A DNA stretch of 46,410 nucleotides from Alphaproteobacteria bacterium (GTDB taxonomy: Bacteria > Pseudomonadota > Alphaproteobacteria > Micropepsales > Micropepsaceae), in assembly GCA_947474565.1 (NCBI GenBank), contig CANJIS010000018.1, forward strand, positions 1 to 46,410. The letters are read 5' to 3'. The first letter of the stretch is position 1. Each line of letters opens with the position of its first letter. The translations under genes and the position numbers were made by a program. The notes beneath the pieces are model-generated. The model saw only the letters and a program-made list of their open reading frames with translations, was not told the DNA's origin and made no database searches. This document shows, one piece after another, positions 27,171 to 35,392 of this stretch.

Positions 27171-28042
27171 GCGCGCGCCGGGCGCGGCTTGAGGCTCAAC
27201 GCAAACAATGCGCCCGCCGCCAGCCATATCGGAATGGAAAGCGCCATGCCCATGCTCACCGGTCCCAGGAACGGCGCGTCGGGTTCGCGGAAGAATTCAG
27301 AGATGAAACGGAATGCGCCATAACCCGTCATGAAAATGGCGGCGAGCAATCCCGGCCGCCGGTGCAAACCCAGGGCCAGGCAAATCTGCAGGATGACGAA
27401 CAACGCCACGCCTTCCATCGCCGCTTCGTACAGTTGGCTGGGATGGCGCGGCAGGTCGCCGGCGCGGGGAAACACCATACCCCAGGGCGCAGTGGTGACG
27501 CGGCCCCACAATTCGCCATTCACGAAATTGGCGATGCGGCCGAAGAACAGTCCAATCGGCGCCACCAGGCACACCAGATCGGCGATGGAGAGGAGATTCA
27601 ATTTCTGACGGCGGCAGAACCACGCCATGGCGATGATCACGCCCAGCAAGCCGCCATGGAAGGACATGCCGCCTTCCCAGGCTGCGATCAGCTTGATGGG
27701 GTTGGTGACGAATTCCATCGGCAGGCCGCGGCAGAAATCGGCATAGGGCGACACACTGCAAAGCACGACGCCATAGAGCAGGTCCCAGCCGAAGCGGCCG
27801 CCCAGAATGACGCCGAAGGTCATCCACACCACCAGGTCGCCGATCTGGTCCTCGGTGGCGGGCGGCTTGCCATTATAAGGTGGCGCGGCCCAAAGCTGCT
27901 TGCGCCGCAGAAGCAGGATAATGCCGCCCCAGCCCAACAGCAGGCCCCCGATATAGGCCAGGGCATACCAGCGGATCGCAAACGGCCCCAGCTGCACCAG
28001 CACGGGGTCGAAATTGGGGAAGGGAAGGGTAGCCAGGACCAT
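27167..28042 (-). CDS. lgt: Prolipoprotein diacylglyceryl transferase
   Basis: A 291-residue inner-membrane enzyme with about seven helices that adds diacylglycerol to the lipobox cysteine of prolipoproteins. The Lgt signature is GRIANFVNGELWGRVT (about residues 167-182), with supporting GGMSFHGGLLG and HPSQLYEA motifs. It is the first gene of the minus-strand run leading through midA and pgeF to prs. Confidence 0.95.
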   Translation of the reverse strand: MVLATLPFPNFDPVLVQLGPFAIRWYALAYIGGLLLGWGGIILLLRRKQLWAAPPYNGKPPATEDQIGDLVVWMTFGVILGGRFGWDLLYGVVLCSVSPYADFCRGLPMEFVTNPIKLIAAWEGGMSFHGGLLGVIIAMAWFCRRQKLNLLSIADLVCLVAPIGLFFGRIANFVNGELWGRVTTAPWGMVFPRAGDLPRHPSQLYEAAMEGVALFVILQICLALGLHRRPGLLAAIFMTGYGAFRFISEFFREPDAPFLGPVSMGMALSIPIWLAAGALFALSLKPRPARA

Positions 28043-28131
28043 TGCGGGATAAATCGCGGTGCTTCGGGTGCAGTGTCAAGTAAACTTGAGTTAGAAGAGG
28101 TGGGCGGTCATAAACCGCTCAGGAGTTTCCC

Positions 28132-28383
28132 ATGGCACAGACCGACAACCCCTTTCTCGATGGCCTGGCCAAGGCCTTTACCGATGCCGCCGGCATGGCC
28201 CAGGGCGTGCGGGCCGAAATCGACACTTTCATGAAGCAGCGGCTGGAACGGCTGGTGGCCGATATGGACTTTGTTCCACGTGAGGAATTCGAAGCCGTGA
28301 AGGCGATGGCCGCCAAGGCCCGTGCTGAAAATGAGGCCCTCGCCGCCCGGATCGCGGCCCTGGAAGCGGCGAAGAAAAGCTAA
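28132..28383 (+). CDS. ubiK: Ubiquinone biosynthesis accessory factor UbiK
   Basis: An 83-residue protein. The N-terminal NPFLDGLAKAFTDAAGMA segment is an amphipathic helix, followed by PREEFEAVKAMAAKARAENEALAARIAALEA, a coiled coil. This is the UbiK/YqiC (BMFP) pattern; in E. coli it supports UbiJ and the aerobic steps of ubiquinone synthesis. It lies divergent from lgt with an 89-base gap. An AGGAG sequence precedes the ATG. Confidence 0.88.
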   Translation: MAQTDNPFLDGLAKAFTDAAGMAQGVRAEIDTFMKQRLERLVADMDFVPREEFEAVKAMAAKARAENEALAARIAALEAAKKS

Positions 28384-28572
28384 GCCCCAGAATCGACTCG
28401 TCTTTCGAGTCTTTGTGCATGAATTCGCACTGAAATCCGGTCCGCTGCCAAAGCTGTGGAATCTTTTTCCTATACACGGTTGGCGAGGCTGGGACTCTTG
28501 TCTCACCGCAAAATCTTGTGCCAGTTTGGATCGCAACTGCTTCGCGTTGTGGTTTGGAGACGATTTTCGCAA
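28384..28572 (+). promoter_or_regulatory. Intergenic region with hairpin and five GANTC sites
   Basis: A 189-base gap before the YbjN-domain gene. It contains GANTC sites at 28390, 28395, 28407, 28459 and 28493. GANTC is the target of the cell-cycle methylase CcrM in many alphaproteobacteria. The first three surround a hairpin GACTCG/CGAGTC (28395-28400, 28406-28411) followed by TTT, which may be a weak terminator for ubiK. The downstream gene may be controlled by methylation state; this is inference. Confidence 0.5.
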
Positions 28573-29076
28573 ATGACATTTATCCACCAGGACGAAACGT
28601 CCTTTGCGCCCCATCCAATCGATCTGTTGGAGCGGACGGTGGAAGAGAATGGCTGGGCTTTCGAGCGGGCCAACCGTGACGAACTGAACCTGTCCGTGGC
28701 GGGAAAGTGGAGCGACCATCATTTCAGCTTCGCCTGGCGCGATGACCTGAAGTCGCTGCACTTGTCGTCCACGTTCGACATGCGCATCACCGAGGGGGTG
28801 CATCGCCAGAACATCGCCGACCTTCTGATGTATGTGAACGCCCGTCTCTGGATCGGCCATTTCGATCTTTGGCATGAAGACGGCACCGTGGTGTTCCGCC
28901 ACGCCATGATTTTCCCCGGCGCCGAGGCCAGCCCTTCCCAGTGTGAAGCGATGCTCAACCTGGCGCTGGAAGCCTGCGAACATTACTACCCCGCCTTCCA
29001 GTTTGTGCTGTGGGGCGGCAAAAGCGCCAAGGAAGCGGTGGATGCCGCGGTGCTGGAGTGCGTGGGGCGAGCGTGA
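28573..29076 (+). CDS. YbjN domain-containing protein
   Basis: A 167-residue protein with the YbjN pattern: LSVAGKWSDHHFSFAWRDD, LHLSSTFDMRI, IADLLMYVNARLWIGHFDLW and VVFRHAMIFPG. YbjN-like folds resemble type III secretion chaperones, but the function in alphaproteobacteria is not settled. ATG at 28573 is chosen because conservation starts there; the open frame runs further upstream through the hairpin region. Its stop overlaps the proC start (GTGA). Confidence 0.85.
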   Translation: MTFIHQDETSFAPHPIDLLERTVEENGWAFERANRDELNLSVAGKWSDHHFSFAWRDDLKSLHLSSTFDMRITEGVHRQNIADLLMYVNARLWIGHFDLWHEDGTVVFRHAMIFPGAEASPSQCEAMLNLALEACEHYYPAFQFVLWGGKSAKEAVDAAVLECVGRA

Positions 29077-29906
29077 CCCCCGTGCCGAAGGCACGCGATA
29101 AAGAAGTGATCCTGGTGGGCGCGGGCCGCATGGGCGGCGCCCTTCTCAAAGGATGGATCGCGCAAGGTATCGGCCCCATTACGGTGGTCGAACCCAAGCC
29201 TTCCGCTGAAATCAAAGCGCTCGCCAAAAAGAAAAAGATCACGCTGCTGGCCGCATTGCCGGCGAAGAAATTCTCCGCCTGTGTGGTGGCGATCAAGCCC
29301 CAGATTCTGAAAGATGGTGCGGGCACGCTGGCGGACATCGCCAACTCTTCGAGTGGAAAAGAGGGGGCACTGATGATTTCCATCGCGGCAGGCACCGATA
29401 CCAAGCGCCTCGTAGCCGCCTGGGGAGCAAAGGCCCGCATCATCCGCGCCATGCCCAATACGCCCGGCGCCATCGGTCAGGGCATCACGGGACTTTATGC
29501 GGCCAAGGGCGCGACGCCTGCTGACCGCAAGCGCGCCACGCTTTTGCTGGCGGCGCTGGGCGAAACCCTCTGGGTCAAAACCGAAGCGCTGATCGACAGT
29601 GTCACCGCCGTGTCCGGTTCCGGCCCGGCCTATCTGTTCTTGATGGCCGAAGCACTCACCGAAGCCGGCATCGCGGAAGGCCTTTCCAAAGCCGATGCCG
29701 AAAAGCTGGCCCGCGCCACCGTTTCCGGCGCCGGCGCTTTGCTCGACACAGATAAGTCCTCCGCCGCCGCTTTGCGTCAGGCGGTGACAAGCCCCGGCGG
29801 CACCACCGAAGCGGCGCTGAAAGTGCTGATGGCGGATGAGGGTCTTGTTGCGCTGATGAAGCGCGCCGTGTCGGCCGCGCGCAAACGCGCCGTGGAATTG
29901 CGCTAA
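29073..29906 (+). CDS. proC: Pyrroline-5-carboxylate reductase
   Basis: A 277-residue enzyme for the last step of proline synthesis. The NAD(P)-binding motif is ILVGAGRMGGALLKGW, and the later motifs are AMPNTPGAIGQG, VTAVSGSGPAYLFLMAEAL and the C-terminal signature with VTSPGGTTEAALKVL. The GTG at 29073 overlaps the upstream TGA. Coupling of a YbjN-domain gene to proC is seen in other alphaproteobacteria. It ends by overlapping the convergent histidine kinase gene by four bases. Confidence 0.94.
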   Translation: MTPVPKARDKEVILVGAGRMGGALLKGWIAQGIGPITVVEPKPSAEIKALAKKKKITLLAALPAKKFSACVVAIKPQILKDGAGTLADIANSSSGKEGALMISIAAGTDTKRLVAAWGAKARIIRAMPNTPGAIGQGITGLYAAKGATPADRKRATLLLAALGETLWVKTEALIDSVTAVSGSGPAYLFLMAEALTEAGIAEGLSKADAEKLARATVSGAGALLDTDKSSAAALRQAVTSPGGTTEAALKVLMADEGLVALMKRAVSAARKRAVELR

Positions 29907-31264
29907 ACCGGCAGTCTTATCGTCGCTTTCAATCCGCCCAGGCCGCTTTTATCCAATACGATATCTCCGCCATGCGCCCGCGCGATATCGCGGGCGATGG
30001 CCAGGCCAAGGCCGGAGCCGCCGGCTTGCAGGTTGCGGCCTTCGTCCAGGCGATGAAAGGGCCGGAAGGCTTCTTCCCGCCGGGCTTCCGGAATGCCGGG
30101 CCCGTCATCTTCCACCGCGATCTCGACAAACCGATCATCGCGCGACAGCGCCACCTGCACCTTGCGGCCGTGCTTTAAAGCGTTGTCCACCAGGTTTGTC
30201 AGGCAACGCCGTAGCGCCGCGCGCTTCACGTTCAACGCCAGCCGTTCCGGCCCGGTGACCTCCACGTCGCGTCCTTGCCGCGCCTTGGCCGCGGCGGCAG
30301 CCGTGTCGCGCACGAATTCGCCGAGATCCGTGACTTCGGATTCCTCGCCGCCTTCGCCGCGGGCGAACGCCAGATATTCATCCAGCATGCGTTCCATTTC
30401 GATGATGTCGCCGCGCAGTTCGGCGACATCCTTGTTGCCTTCCATCATCGCAAGCGCCAGCTTCATCCGCGTCAGCGGTGTTTTCAGGTCGTGGCTCACA
30501 CCCGCCAGCATTTCGGTGCGCTGGCCAACATGCCGTTCGATGCGTTCGCGCATGGTGAGAAAGGCTTGCGCGGCGCGGCGCACTTCGCTGGCGCCATAAG
30601 GCTTGAAATCGGGGACCGGCCGGCCCTTGCCGAAATTCTCCGCCGCCCGCGCCAGCCGTTCGATCGGCCGCACTTGATTGCGCAGAAAGATCGTGGCGAT
30701 GGCCAGCAGGATCAGCGCCGATCCCACCATCCAGAGAATGAAAATGTCTGGTCCCGACACGGTGATGCGGTCGCGTGGGCCGACAATCTCCAGCACGCCA
30801 TCCTTGGTCTCGACCTTGATATTGAAATTGTTGCCCATACGGGCGGACGTGAAATACCGGTCGGGGCTGACGCGGGTTGCGATGATGTCATCCAGCGCCA
30901 CTTGCACCGTATTGCTCGGCGGGGGGCTGGGGGGCAACGTGGCGCCGTCATGGAAGGTGAGGCGATAGCGCAATTGCCGCGCCGACAAGGCGCGCAGGGC
31001 GTCGCGCTCCAGGGCCGGGGTGGAATCCTCAAGCGCCACCAGCAGCGCGACATCGGCCGCAACATCGCGCGCCAGCCGCCGCGTGGTGGCGGCCTGATCA
31101 CGCTCGAAGAACACATACGTGACGATGCCCTGCAGCAGCACCATCGGCACCACGATGATGATCAGCGAGCGGCCGAACAGCCCGCGCGGCAGGAAGCGCT
31201 TGACGAATTTTCCCACCCCAACGCCTTTGCGTTGGGAATCTGAATTCTTTGCGAGGTCAGCCAC
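29903..31264 (-). CDS. Sensor histidine kinase, EnvZ-like
   Basis: About 453 residues. A membrane helix (SLIIIVVPMVLLQGIVTYVFF) starts the sensor, a periplasmic domain follows, and a second helix (MVGSALILLAIATIFL) leads into a HAMP linker. The H-box is GVSHDLKTPLTRMKLAL, the N-box LTNLVDNALKHGR, and the G-boxes EDDGPGIPEA and GSGLGLAIA. I place the start at GTG 31264, which overlaps the regulator stop by eight bases; a longer frame to 31330 lies inside the regulator gene. The stop is TAG. It pairs with the adjacent OmpR-type regulator. Confidence 0.9.
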   Translation of the reverse strand: MADLAKNSDSQRKGVGVGKFVKRFLPRGLFGRSLIIIVVPMVLLQGIVTYVFFERDQAATTRRLARDVAADVALLVALEDSTPALERDALRALSARQLRYRLTFHDGATLPPSPPPSNTVQVALDDIIATRVSPDRYFTSARMGNNFNIKVETKDGVLEIVGPRDRITVSGPDIFILWMVGSALILLAIATIFLRNQVRPIERLARAAENFGKGRPVPDFKPYGASEVRRAAQAFLTMRERIERHVGQRTEMLAGVSHDLKTPLTRMKLALAMMEGNKDVAELRGDIIEMERMLDEYLAFARGEGGEESEVTDLGEFVRDTAAAAAKARQGRDVEVTGPERLALNVKRAALRRCLTNLVDNALKHGRKVQVALSRDDRFVEIAVEDDGPGIPEARREEAFRPFHRLDEGRNLQAGGSGLGLAIARDIARAHGGDIVLDKSGLGGLKATIRLPV

Positions 31265-31952
31265 GATCGGGCACCAAAACATAACCAACCCCGCGCACGG
31301 TCTGCAGATAGAGCGGCAGCTTGGGATCATCCTCGATCTTGCGGCGCAGACGCGTCACTTGCACATCAATGGATCGTTCCAGCGACACACCCAGCCGGGC
31401 GCACAGATCGCTGCGGGAAAAGGCATGGCCGGCATTGGCGGCGAAAAGTTGCAGCAGTGCCGCTTCGGCGCTGGTGAGCTTCACCGGCTTGCCGGATTTG
31501 GTCAGGCGTGAGCCGTCCGGATCGTAAAGCGCTGCTCCCATCTTCACCGGCCCCGCAGCGCCGCGCTGCACCGGCGCGGTTCGCCGCAGCAGGGCAGAAA
31601 CCCGCAGCAGCAATTCGCGCGGCTCGAACGGCTTGGGCAGATAATCATCCACCCCCAGTTCCAGCCCTTTGATCCGGTCCTCAGGCTCGCCCCGCGCCGT
31701 CAGCATCAGGATGGGAACCTGGGAGCCGGCGCGCACCGATTTGGCCAGATCTAGCCCCGATTCACCGGGCATCATCACATCCAGGATCAAAAGGTCGAAG
31801 GCCATGCTTTTCATCAGGGCGCGGGCCTCGGCGGCATCCCGGGCGGCGCTGACGCGAAAGCCATTGCTTGAAAGATAGCGGGTCAGAAGGGCGCGCAGCC
31901 GCTCATCGTCATCCACCACCGCTAGGTGCGGATCGTCGAAAGACCCGGTCAT
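31257..31952 (-). CDS. OmpR-family response regulator
   Basis: A 231-residue two-domain regulator. The receiver has VVDDD, the phosphoacceptor in LLILDVMMPGESGLDL, LMLTARG and LPKPFEPREL. The C-terminal winged helix has LTSAEAALLQLFAANAG, a recognition-helix region LERSIDVQVTRLRRKIEDD and the wing VRGVGYVL. The ATG at 31952 fits the family N-terminus. It is transcribed before its kinase, and its promoter region faces ilvE. The target genes cannot be read from the sequence. Confidence 0.93.
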   Translation of the reverse strand: MTGSFDDPHLAVVDDDERLRALLTRYLSSNGFRVSAARDAAEARALMKSMAFDLLILDVMMPGESGLDLAKSVRAGSQVPILMLTARGEPEDRIKGLELGVDDYLPKPFEPRELLLRVSALLRRTAPVQRGAAGPVKMGAALYDPDGSRLTKSGKPVKLTSAEAALLQLFAANAGHAFSRSDLCARLGVSLERSIDVQVTRLRRKIEDDPKLPLYLQTVRGVGYVLVPDRG

Positions 31953-32109
31953 GGTGAATATCTCATGGCAGCTATTACGCTCTGTCGCGCCCCAAAAAGG
32001 CCCTTGGGTCTTGCGGTTTTTGCATCCGCCATGCTGCAATGACCCTAGAACTTCGACCGGGCGGCGGGCAAGGCCCGGAAAAACCCGGATATTTGGCGGA
32101 AACAGACCT

Positions 32110-33003
32110 ATGGCAGACGTGATCCCATTCGACCAGCGCGAAGGCAGCCTTTGGTATGACGGCAAGCTGGTGCCCTGGAAGTCCGCCCAGACCCATGTCC
32201 TGACCCATGGCCTGCACTATGCCTCCAGCGTGTTTGAGGGCGAGCGCATCTATGGCGGCCGCATCTACAAGCTGAAAGATCATACCCAGCGCCTGTTCGA
32301 TTCCGCCGAGACGCTGGGCTTCACGATTCCCTACACCCAGGATGAGATCAACGCCGCCTGCCAGGCCGCTGCCGATGTCCAGGGCATCAAGGACGGCTAT
32401 ATCCGCCCCGTCGCGTTTCGCGGCAGTGAGATGATGGCGGTCAGCGCCCAGAGCACCAAGATTCATGTCGCCATCGCGGCCTGGTCCTGGCCGTCCTATT
32501 TCAGCCCCGCGGAAAAGCTCAAAGGTATCCGGCTGGAGATTTCCAAATGGCGCCGCCCTTCGGCTGAGACTGAGCCGGTGCATGCCAAGGCCGCAGGCCT
32601 TTACATGATCTGCACTCTGTCCAAGCACGCGGCGGAATCGCGCGGCTATGCCGATGCCTTGATGTTCGATTATCGCGGCCTCGTGGCGGAAGCGACCGGC
32701 GCCAATGTCTTCTTCGTCAAGGATGGCGCACTGCACACGCCGACGCCCGACTGTTTCCTCAACGGCATCACGCGCCAGTCGGTGATCGCCATTGCCAAGG
32801 CGCGCGGCATCAAGGTTGTCGAACGGCATATCAAGCCGGAAGAAATGGCAGATTTCAGCGAATGTTTCCTTACGGGTTCGGCTGCGGAAGTCACCCCGGT
32901 GTCGGAGATCGGCGAATACCGTTTCAAGCCTGGCACGTTGAGCGAAACGCTGATGAACGCCTATGCCGATGAAGTTCGGGGCGTTGCCACGGTTACGGCC
33001 TGA
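32110..33003 (+). CDS. ilvE: Branched-chain amino acid aminotransferase
   Basis: A 297-residue fold-type IV PLP enzyme that transaminates valine, leucine and isoleucine. Motifs are LTHGLHYASSVFEGERIYGG, the PLP-lysine region PVHAKAAGLYMICTLSKHA, ADALMFDYRGLVAEATGANVFFV, and CFLTGSAAEVTPVSEIG for PLP phosphate binding. The ATG at 32110 starts the conserved region (ADVIPFDQREGSLWYDGKLV); the open frame to 31951 upstream is not conserved. Confidence 0.94.
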   Translation: MADVIPFDQREGSLWYDGKLVPWKSAQTHVLTHGLHYASSVFEGERIYGGRIYKLKDHTQRLFDSAETLGFTIPYTQDEINAACQAAADVQGIKDGYIRPVAFRGSEMMAVSAQSTKIHVAIAAWSWPSYFSPAEKLKGIRLEISKWRRPSAETEPVHAKAAGLYMICTLSKHAAESRGYADALMFDYRGLVAEATGANVFFVKDGALHTPTPDCFLNGITRQSVIAIAKARGIKVVERHIKPEEMADFSECFLTGSAAEVTPVSEIGEYRFKPGTLSETLMNAYADEVRGVATVTA

Positions 33004-33007
33004 ATTT

Positions 33008-33829
33008 ATGGAATCCGAAAGCCTGCCGCGCACCCATCGTGACTGCCCGGCCTGCGGCGCGGCGTCGGCCGCTTCGCCTCTGGTCCGCTATCAGCATCCC
33101 GATTGGCCGATGCGGCGCTGCTCGGCTTGCGAGCTGATCTATCTGGAATGGGTGCCAGAATATGGCGCGCTCTATGACGAAATTTCCTGGACCCGCCAGC
33201 ACAAGAAAGAAGAGTTGCGCCGCCTGAAGGCGATGCCGATTCTGGCGCGGCTGGATATGTGGACGCGCTGGCGGCTGGGCCTGTTCGGCGATGCCACGCC
33301 GGCCGGCGGGCTCAATGCCTGGGCCAAGGCCGGTCCGGTGCTGGATGTGGGCTGCTCCATCGGCAAGGGTTTCGACAAGTTGAATGAAGGCCGCATTCCC
33401 CATGGCATCGAGATCGATGCCAAGGCGGCAGCGATGGCGCAGGAAAAATTCGGTCCGCGCGGCGGCAAGGTGATCAACAGTGATGGCGTCGGTGGCTTGA
33501 AGCAATTGCCGGGAAAGTATTTCACCGGTGTGACGTTGTGGTCCTATCTGGAACATGAAGCCAATCCCCGCGAAGCGCTGATCGAGACGCGCCGCGTCTT
33601 GACCAAGGACGGCATCGCCCTGGTCAAGGTGCCCAATTTCAACTGCGTCAACCGCATGGTGTTGGGAAAGAATTGGCCGGGCTTCCGCCATCCCGATCAT
33701 GTTCAGTATTTCACGCCGGGCACGTTGGGTGCGATGGCGAAGAAAGCCGGATTTGATGTGAAATTCCGGCTCTATGGCCGCATTCCCACCAACGACAATA
33801 TGTACGCGATTTTAAAGCCCGCGAACTGA
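33008..33829 (+). CDS. Class I SAM-dependent methyltransferase with N-terminal zinc-ribbon-like motif
   Basis: A 273-residue protein. The N-terminus has two Cys pairs, CPACG and RRCSACELIYLE, that could bind zinc. The methyltransferase domain has VLDVGCSIGKGFDKL (motif I, about residues 112-126), followed by the TLWSYLEHEANPREALIE and LVKVPNFNCVNR segments. This architecture is common in methyltransferases acting on sugars, lipids or quinones, so the substrate is open. It starts 4 bases after the ilvE stop. Confidence 0.82.
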   Translation: MESESLPRTHRDCPACGAASAASPLVRYQHPDWPMRRCSACELIYLEWVPEYGALYDEISWTRQHKKEELRRLKAMPILARLDMWTRWRLGLFGDATPAGGLNAWAKAGPVLDVGCSIGKGFDKLNEGRIPHGIEIDAKAAAMAQEKFGPRGGKVINSDGVGGLKQLPGKYFTGVTLWSYLEHEANPREALIETRRVLTKDGIALVKVPNFNCVNRMVLGKNWPGFRHPDHVQYFTPGTLGAMAKKAGFDVKFRLYGRIPTNDNMYAILKPAN

Positions 33830-33831
33830 TC

Positions 33832-34710
33832 TCAACCCGGGTGGGCGCGCACAACGAGCACTGCGCCGATAACCAGTAGCGCAATCCCCACAACCTCCCG
33901 TGCCATAATCTTCTGCTTGAAGACCACGTGACTGACGATCTGTGCGAACAGCACATCCACCAGTCCCAGAGTCCGCACGCTGGCGGCGGTGGCCAAGGCA
34001 AAAGCCAGGAACCACATTTCCGATGCCGCCGCGCCGGTGAAACCCGCGGCCAAAGTCCTGCGCTTGAACAGCAGCAACCAGACCAGCAGCAATCCGGTCT
34101 GCACGGCCAGACCTGCGGCCAGAGAAAAAGTGGCGGGCATGACGTAACCCGGCATGTTCAAGGCGAGGATTGCGCCGCGATAGGAAACGCTGGAAAGCCC
34201 GAACAATCCCGCCGACGACAGGCCCAGCAACGCGGGCCCTCTCACATTTTTAGAGGGGCCACCCGTCAGCGCTTCCGGCTTTACGGAAATCGCCGCCACT
34301 CCCGCCATGGCGATCAGGATGGCGGTCAGGGTCATGCCGCTGAGGGCATCGCCCAGGAACACCAGGCCCATGATCGCAACCAGGATCGGCTCGGTCTTCA
34401 GATAGGCCACCGTCACAACAAAAGAGCGGTGCTCCATCGTCATCAGCATCAAGGCGGTGCCGGCGATCTGCGTGACAGCGGCCAGCACTGTCCATTCCAT
34501 GAAGGGCAGGGTGATCTCCGGCAGATGCGCGCCGGTGGCAATCAGCGCAATTGCCAGAAACAGCAGCGCAAACGGAAAGCCGAACAGAAAGCGCACCAGT
34601 GTGGCGCCCAGCGCCCCCAGCTTGGGCGTCAATTCCTGCTGCATGGCATTGCGTGCGGTCTGGCCCGCTGCGCCGATCAGGGTGAACACCACCCACAGAC
34701 TGCCGCCCAT
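33832..34710 (-). CDS. EamA/DMT family transporter
   Basis: A 292-residue protein with about ten membrane helices in two repeated five-helix halves, the EamA pattern of the drug/metabolite transporter superfamily. Recognisable segments are LKTEPILVAIMGLVFLGDALS near the end of repeat 1 and KQKIMAREVVGIALLVIGAVLVV at the C-terminus. The substrate is unknown. It begins 2 bases after pgsA and ends 2 bases from the convergent methyltransferase. Confidence 0.85.
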   Translation of the reverse strand: MGGSLWVVFTLIGAAGQTARNAMQQELTPKLGALGATLVRFLFGFPFALLFLAIALIATGAHLPEITLPFMEWTVLAAVTQIAGTALMLMTMEHRSFVVTVAYLKTEPILVAIMGLVFLGDALSGMTLTAILIAMAGVAAISVKPEALTGGPSKNVRGPALLGLSSAGLFGLSSVSYRGAILALNMPGYVMPATFSLAAGLAVQTGLLLVWLLLFKRRTLAAGFTGAAASEMWFLAFALATAASVRTLGLVDVLFAQIVSHVVFKQKIMAREVVGIALLVIGAVLVVRAHPG

Positions 34711-34711
34711 T

Positions 34712-35338
34712 TTAGGCGTCTTCCAGTGAAGCGCCTTCGCTCGGTCCGGGGCGGATATGGCGCATGCCGCTGCGGAAATAGATCACGCCGGTATAGACGG
34801 TCAGCGCCGCCGCGACCCACAGCAAAATATAAGCAAGCGCCGCATAGCTCATGGCGGGGATGCCGGGCAGATACTCATCCGCCAGCGGCGTCATCAGCAT
34901 GGTGGCGATCGCGATCATCTGCACCGCGGTTTTGAATTTTGCGATGGCGGTGACGGCCACCTTGACGCGGGTCGAAGCCAGAAATTCGCGCAACCCTGAC
35001 ACCAGAATCTCGCGCGACAGGATGATCAGCGCCGGCACCAGCCGCAGCAGACTAAGGGTGCCGTTTGTGGGGCGTGCGAAGGTGCCTTCCGCCACCAGCA
35101 GCATCAAGGCCACGCCAACCAGTACCTTGTCGGCGATGGGGTCCAGCATGCGGCCGAAATCCGATCCCGCCTTCAGCTTGCGGGCGGCAAAACCGTCCAG
35201 CCAGTCGCTGATGGCGGCCAGCGCAAACACCGATACCGCCACGATGCGCGCCGCATCGCCGGGCATGACAAAGGCCACGGCGAAGACGGGAACCAGCAGA
35301 ATGCGCAGAATGGTGAGGGCATTGGGCAGGGAATACAT
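34712..35338 (-). CDS. pgsA: CDP-diacylglycerol–glycerol-3-phosphate 3-phosphatidyltransferase
   Basis: A 208-residue membrane enzyme of phosphatidylglycerol synthesis. The CDP-alcohol phosphotransferase motif D-G-x2-A-R-x8-G-x3-D-x3-D is complete in the segment from SDWLDGFAARKLK to GRMLDPIADK (about residues 45-72). Several helices follow. It lies downstream of uvrC, a common alphaproteobacterial arrangement, with a 54-base gap. Confidence 0.93.
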   Translation of the reverse strand: MYSLPNALTILRILLVPVFAVAFVMPGDAARIVAVSVFALAAISDWLDGFAARKLKAGSDFGRMLDPIADKVLVGVALMLLVAEGTFARPTNGTLSLLRLVPALIILSREILVSGLREFLASTRVKVAVTAIAKFKTAVQMIAIATMLMTPLADEYLPGIPAMSYAALAYILLWVAAALTVYTGVIYFRSGMRHIRPGPSEGASLEDA

Positions 35339-35366
35339 GGCGGCAGCTTAGACGCATGTGTGGCTC

Positions 35367-35385
35367 GCAGGAAACCTGCTTTTTT
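35367..35385 (+). terminator. Plus-strand intrinsic terminator between minus-strand genes
   Basis: GCAGG/CCTGC (35367-35371, 35375-35379) with an AAA loop is followed by six T. It would end plus-strand transcripts, yet both flanking genes (uvrC, pgsA) are on the minus strand, where the U-run is absent. The stem is short, so it may be chance or an antisense terminator. Confidence 0.45.
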
Positions 35386-35392
35386 GGGGCCT

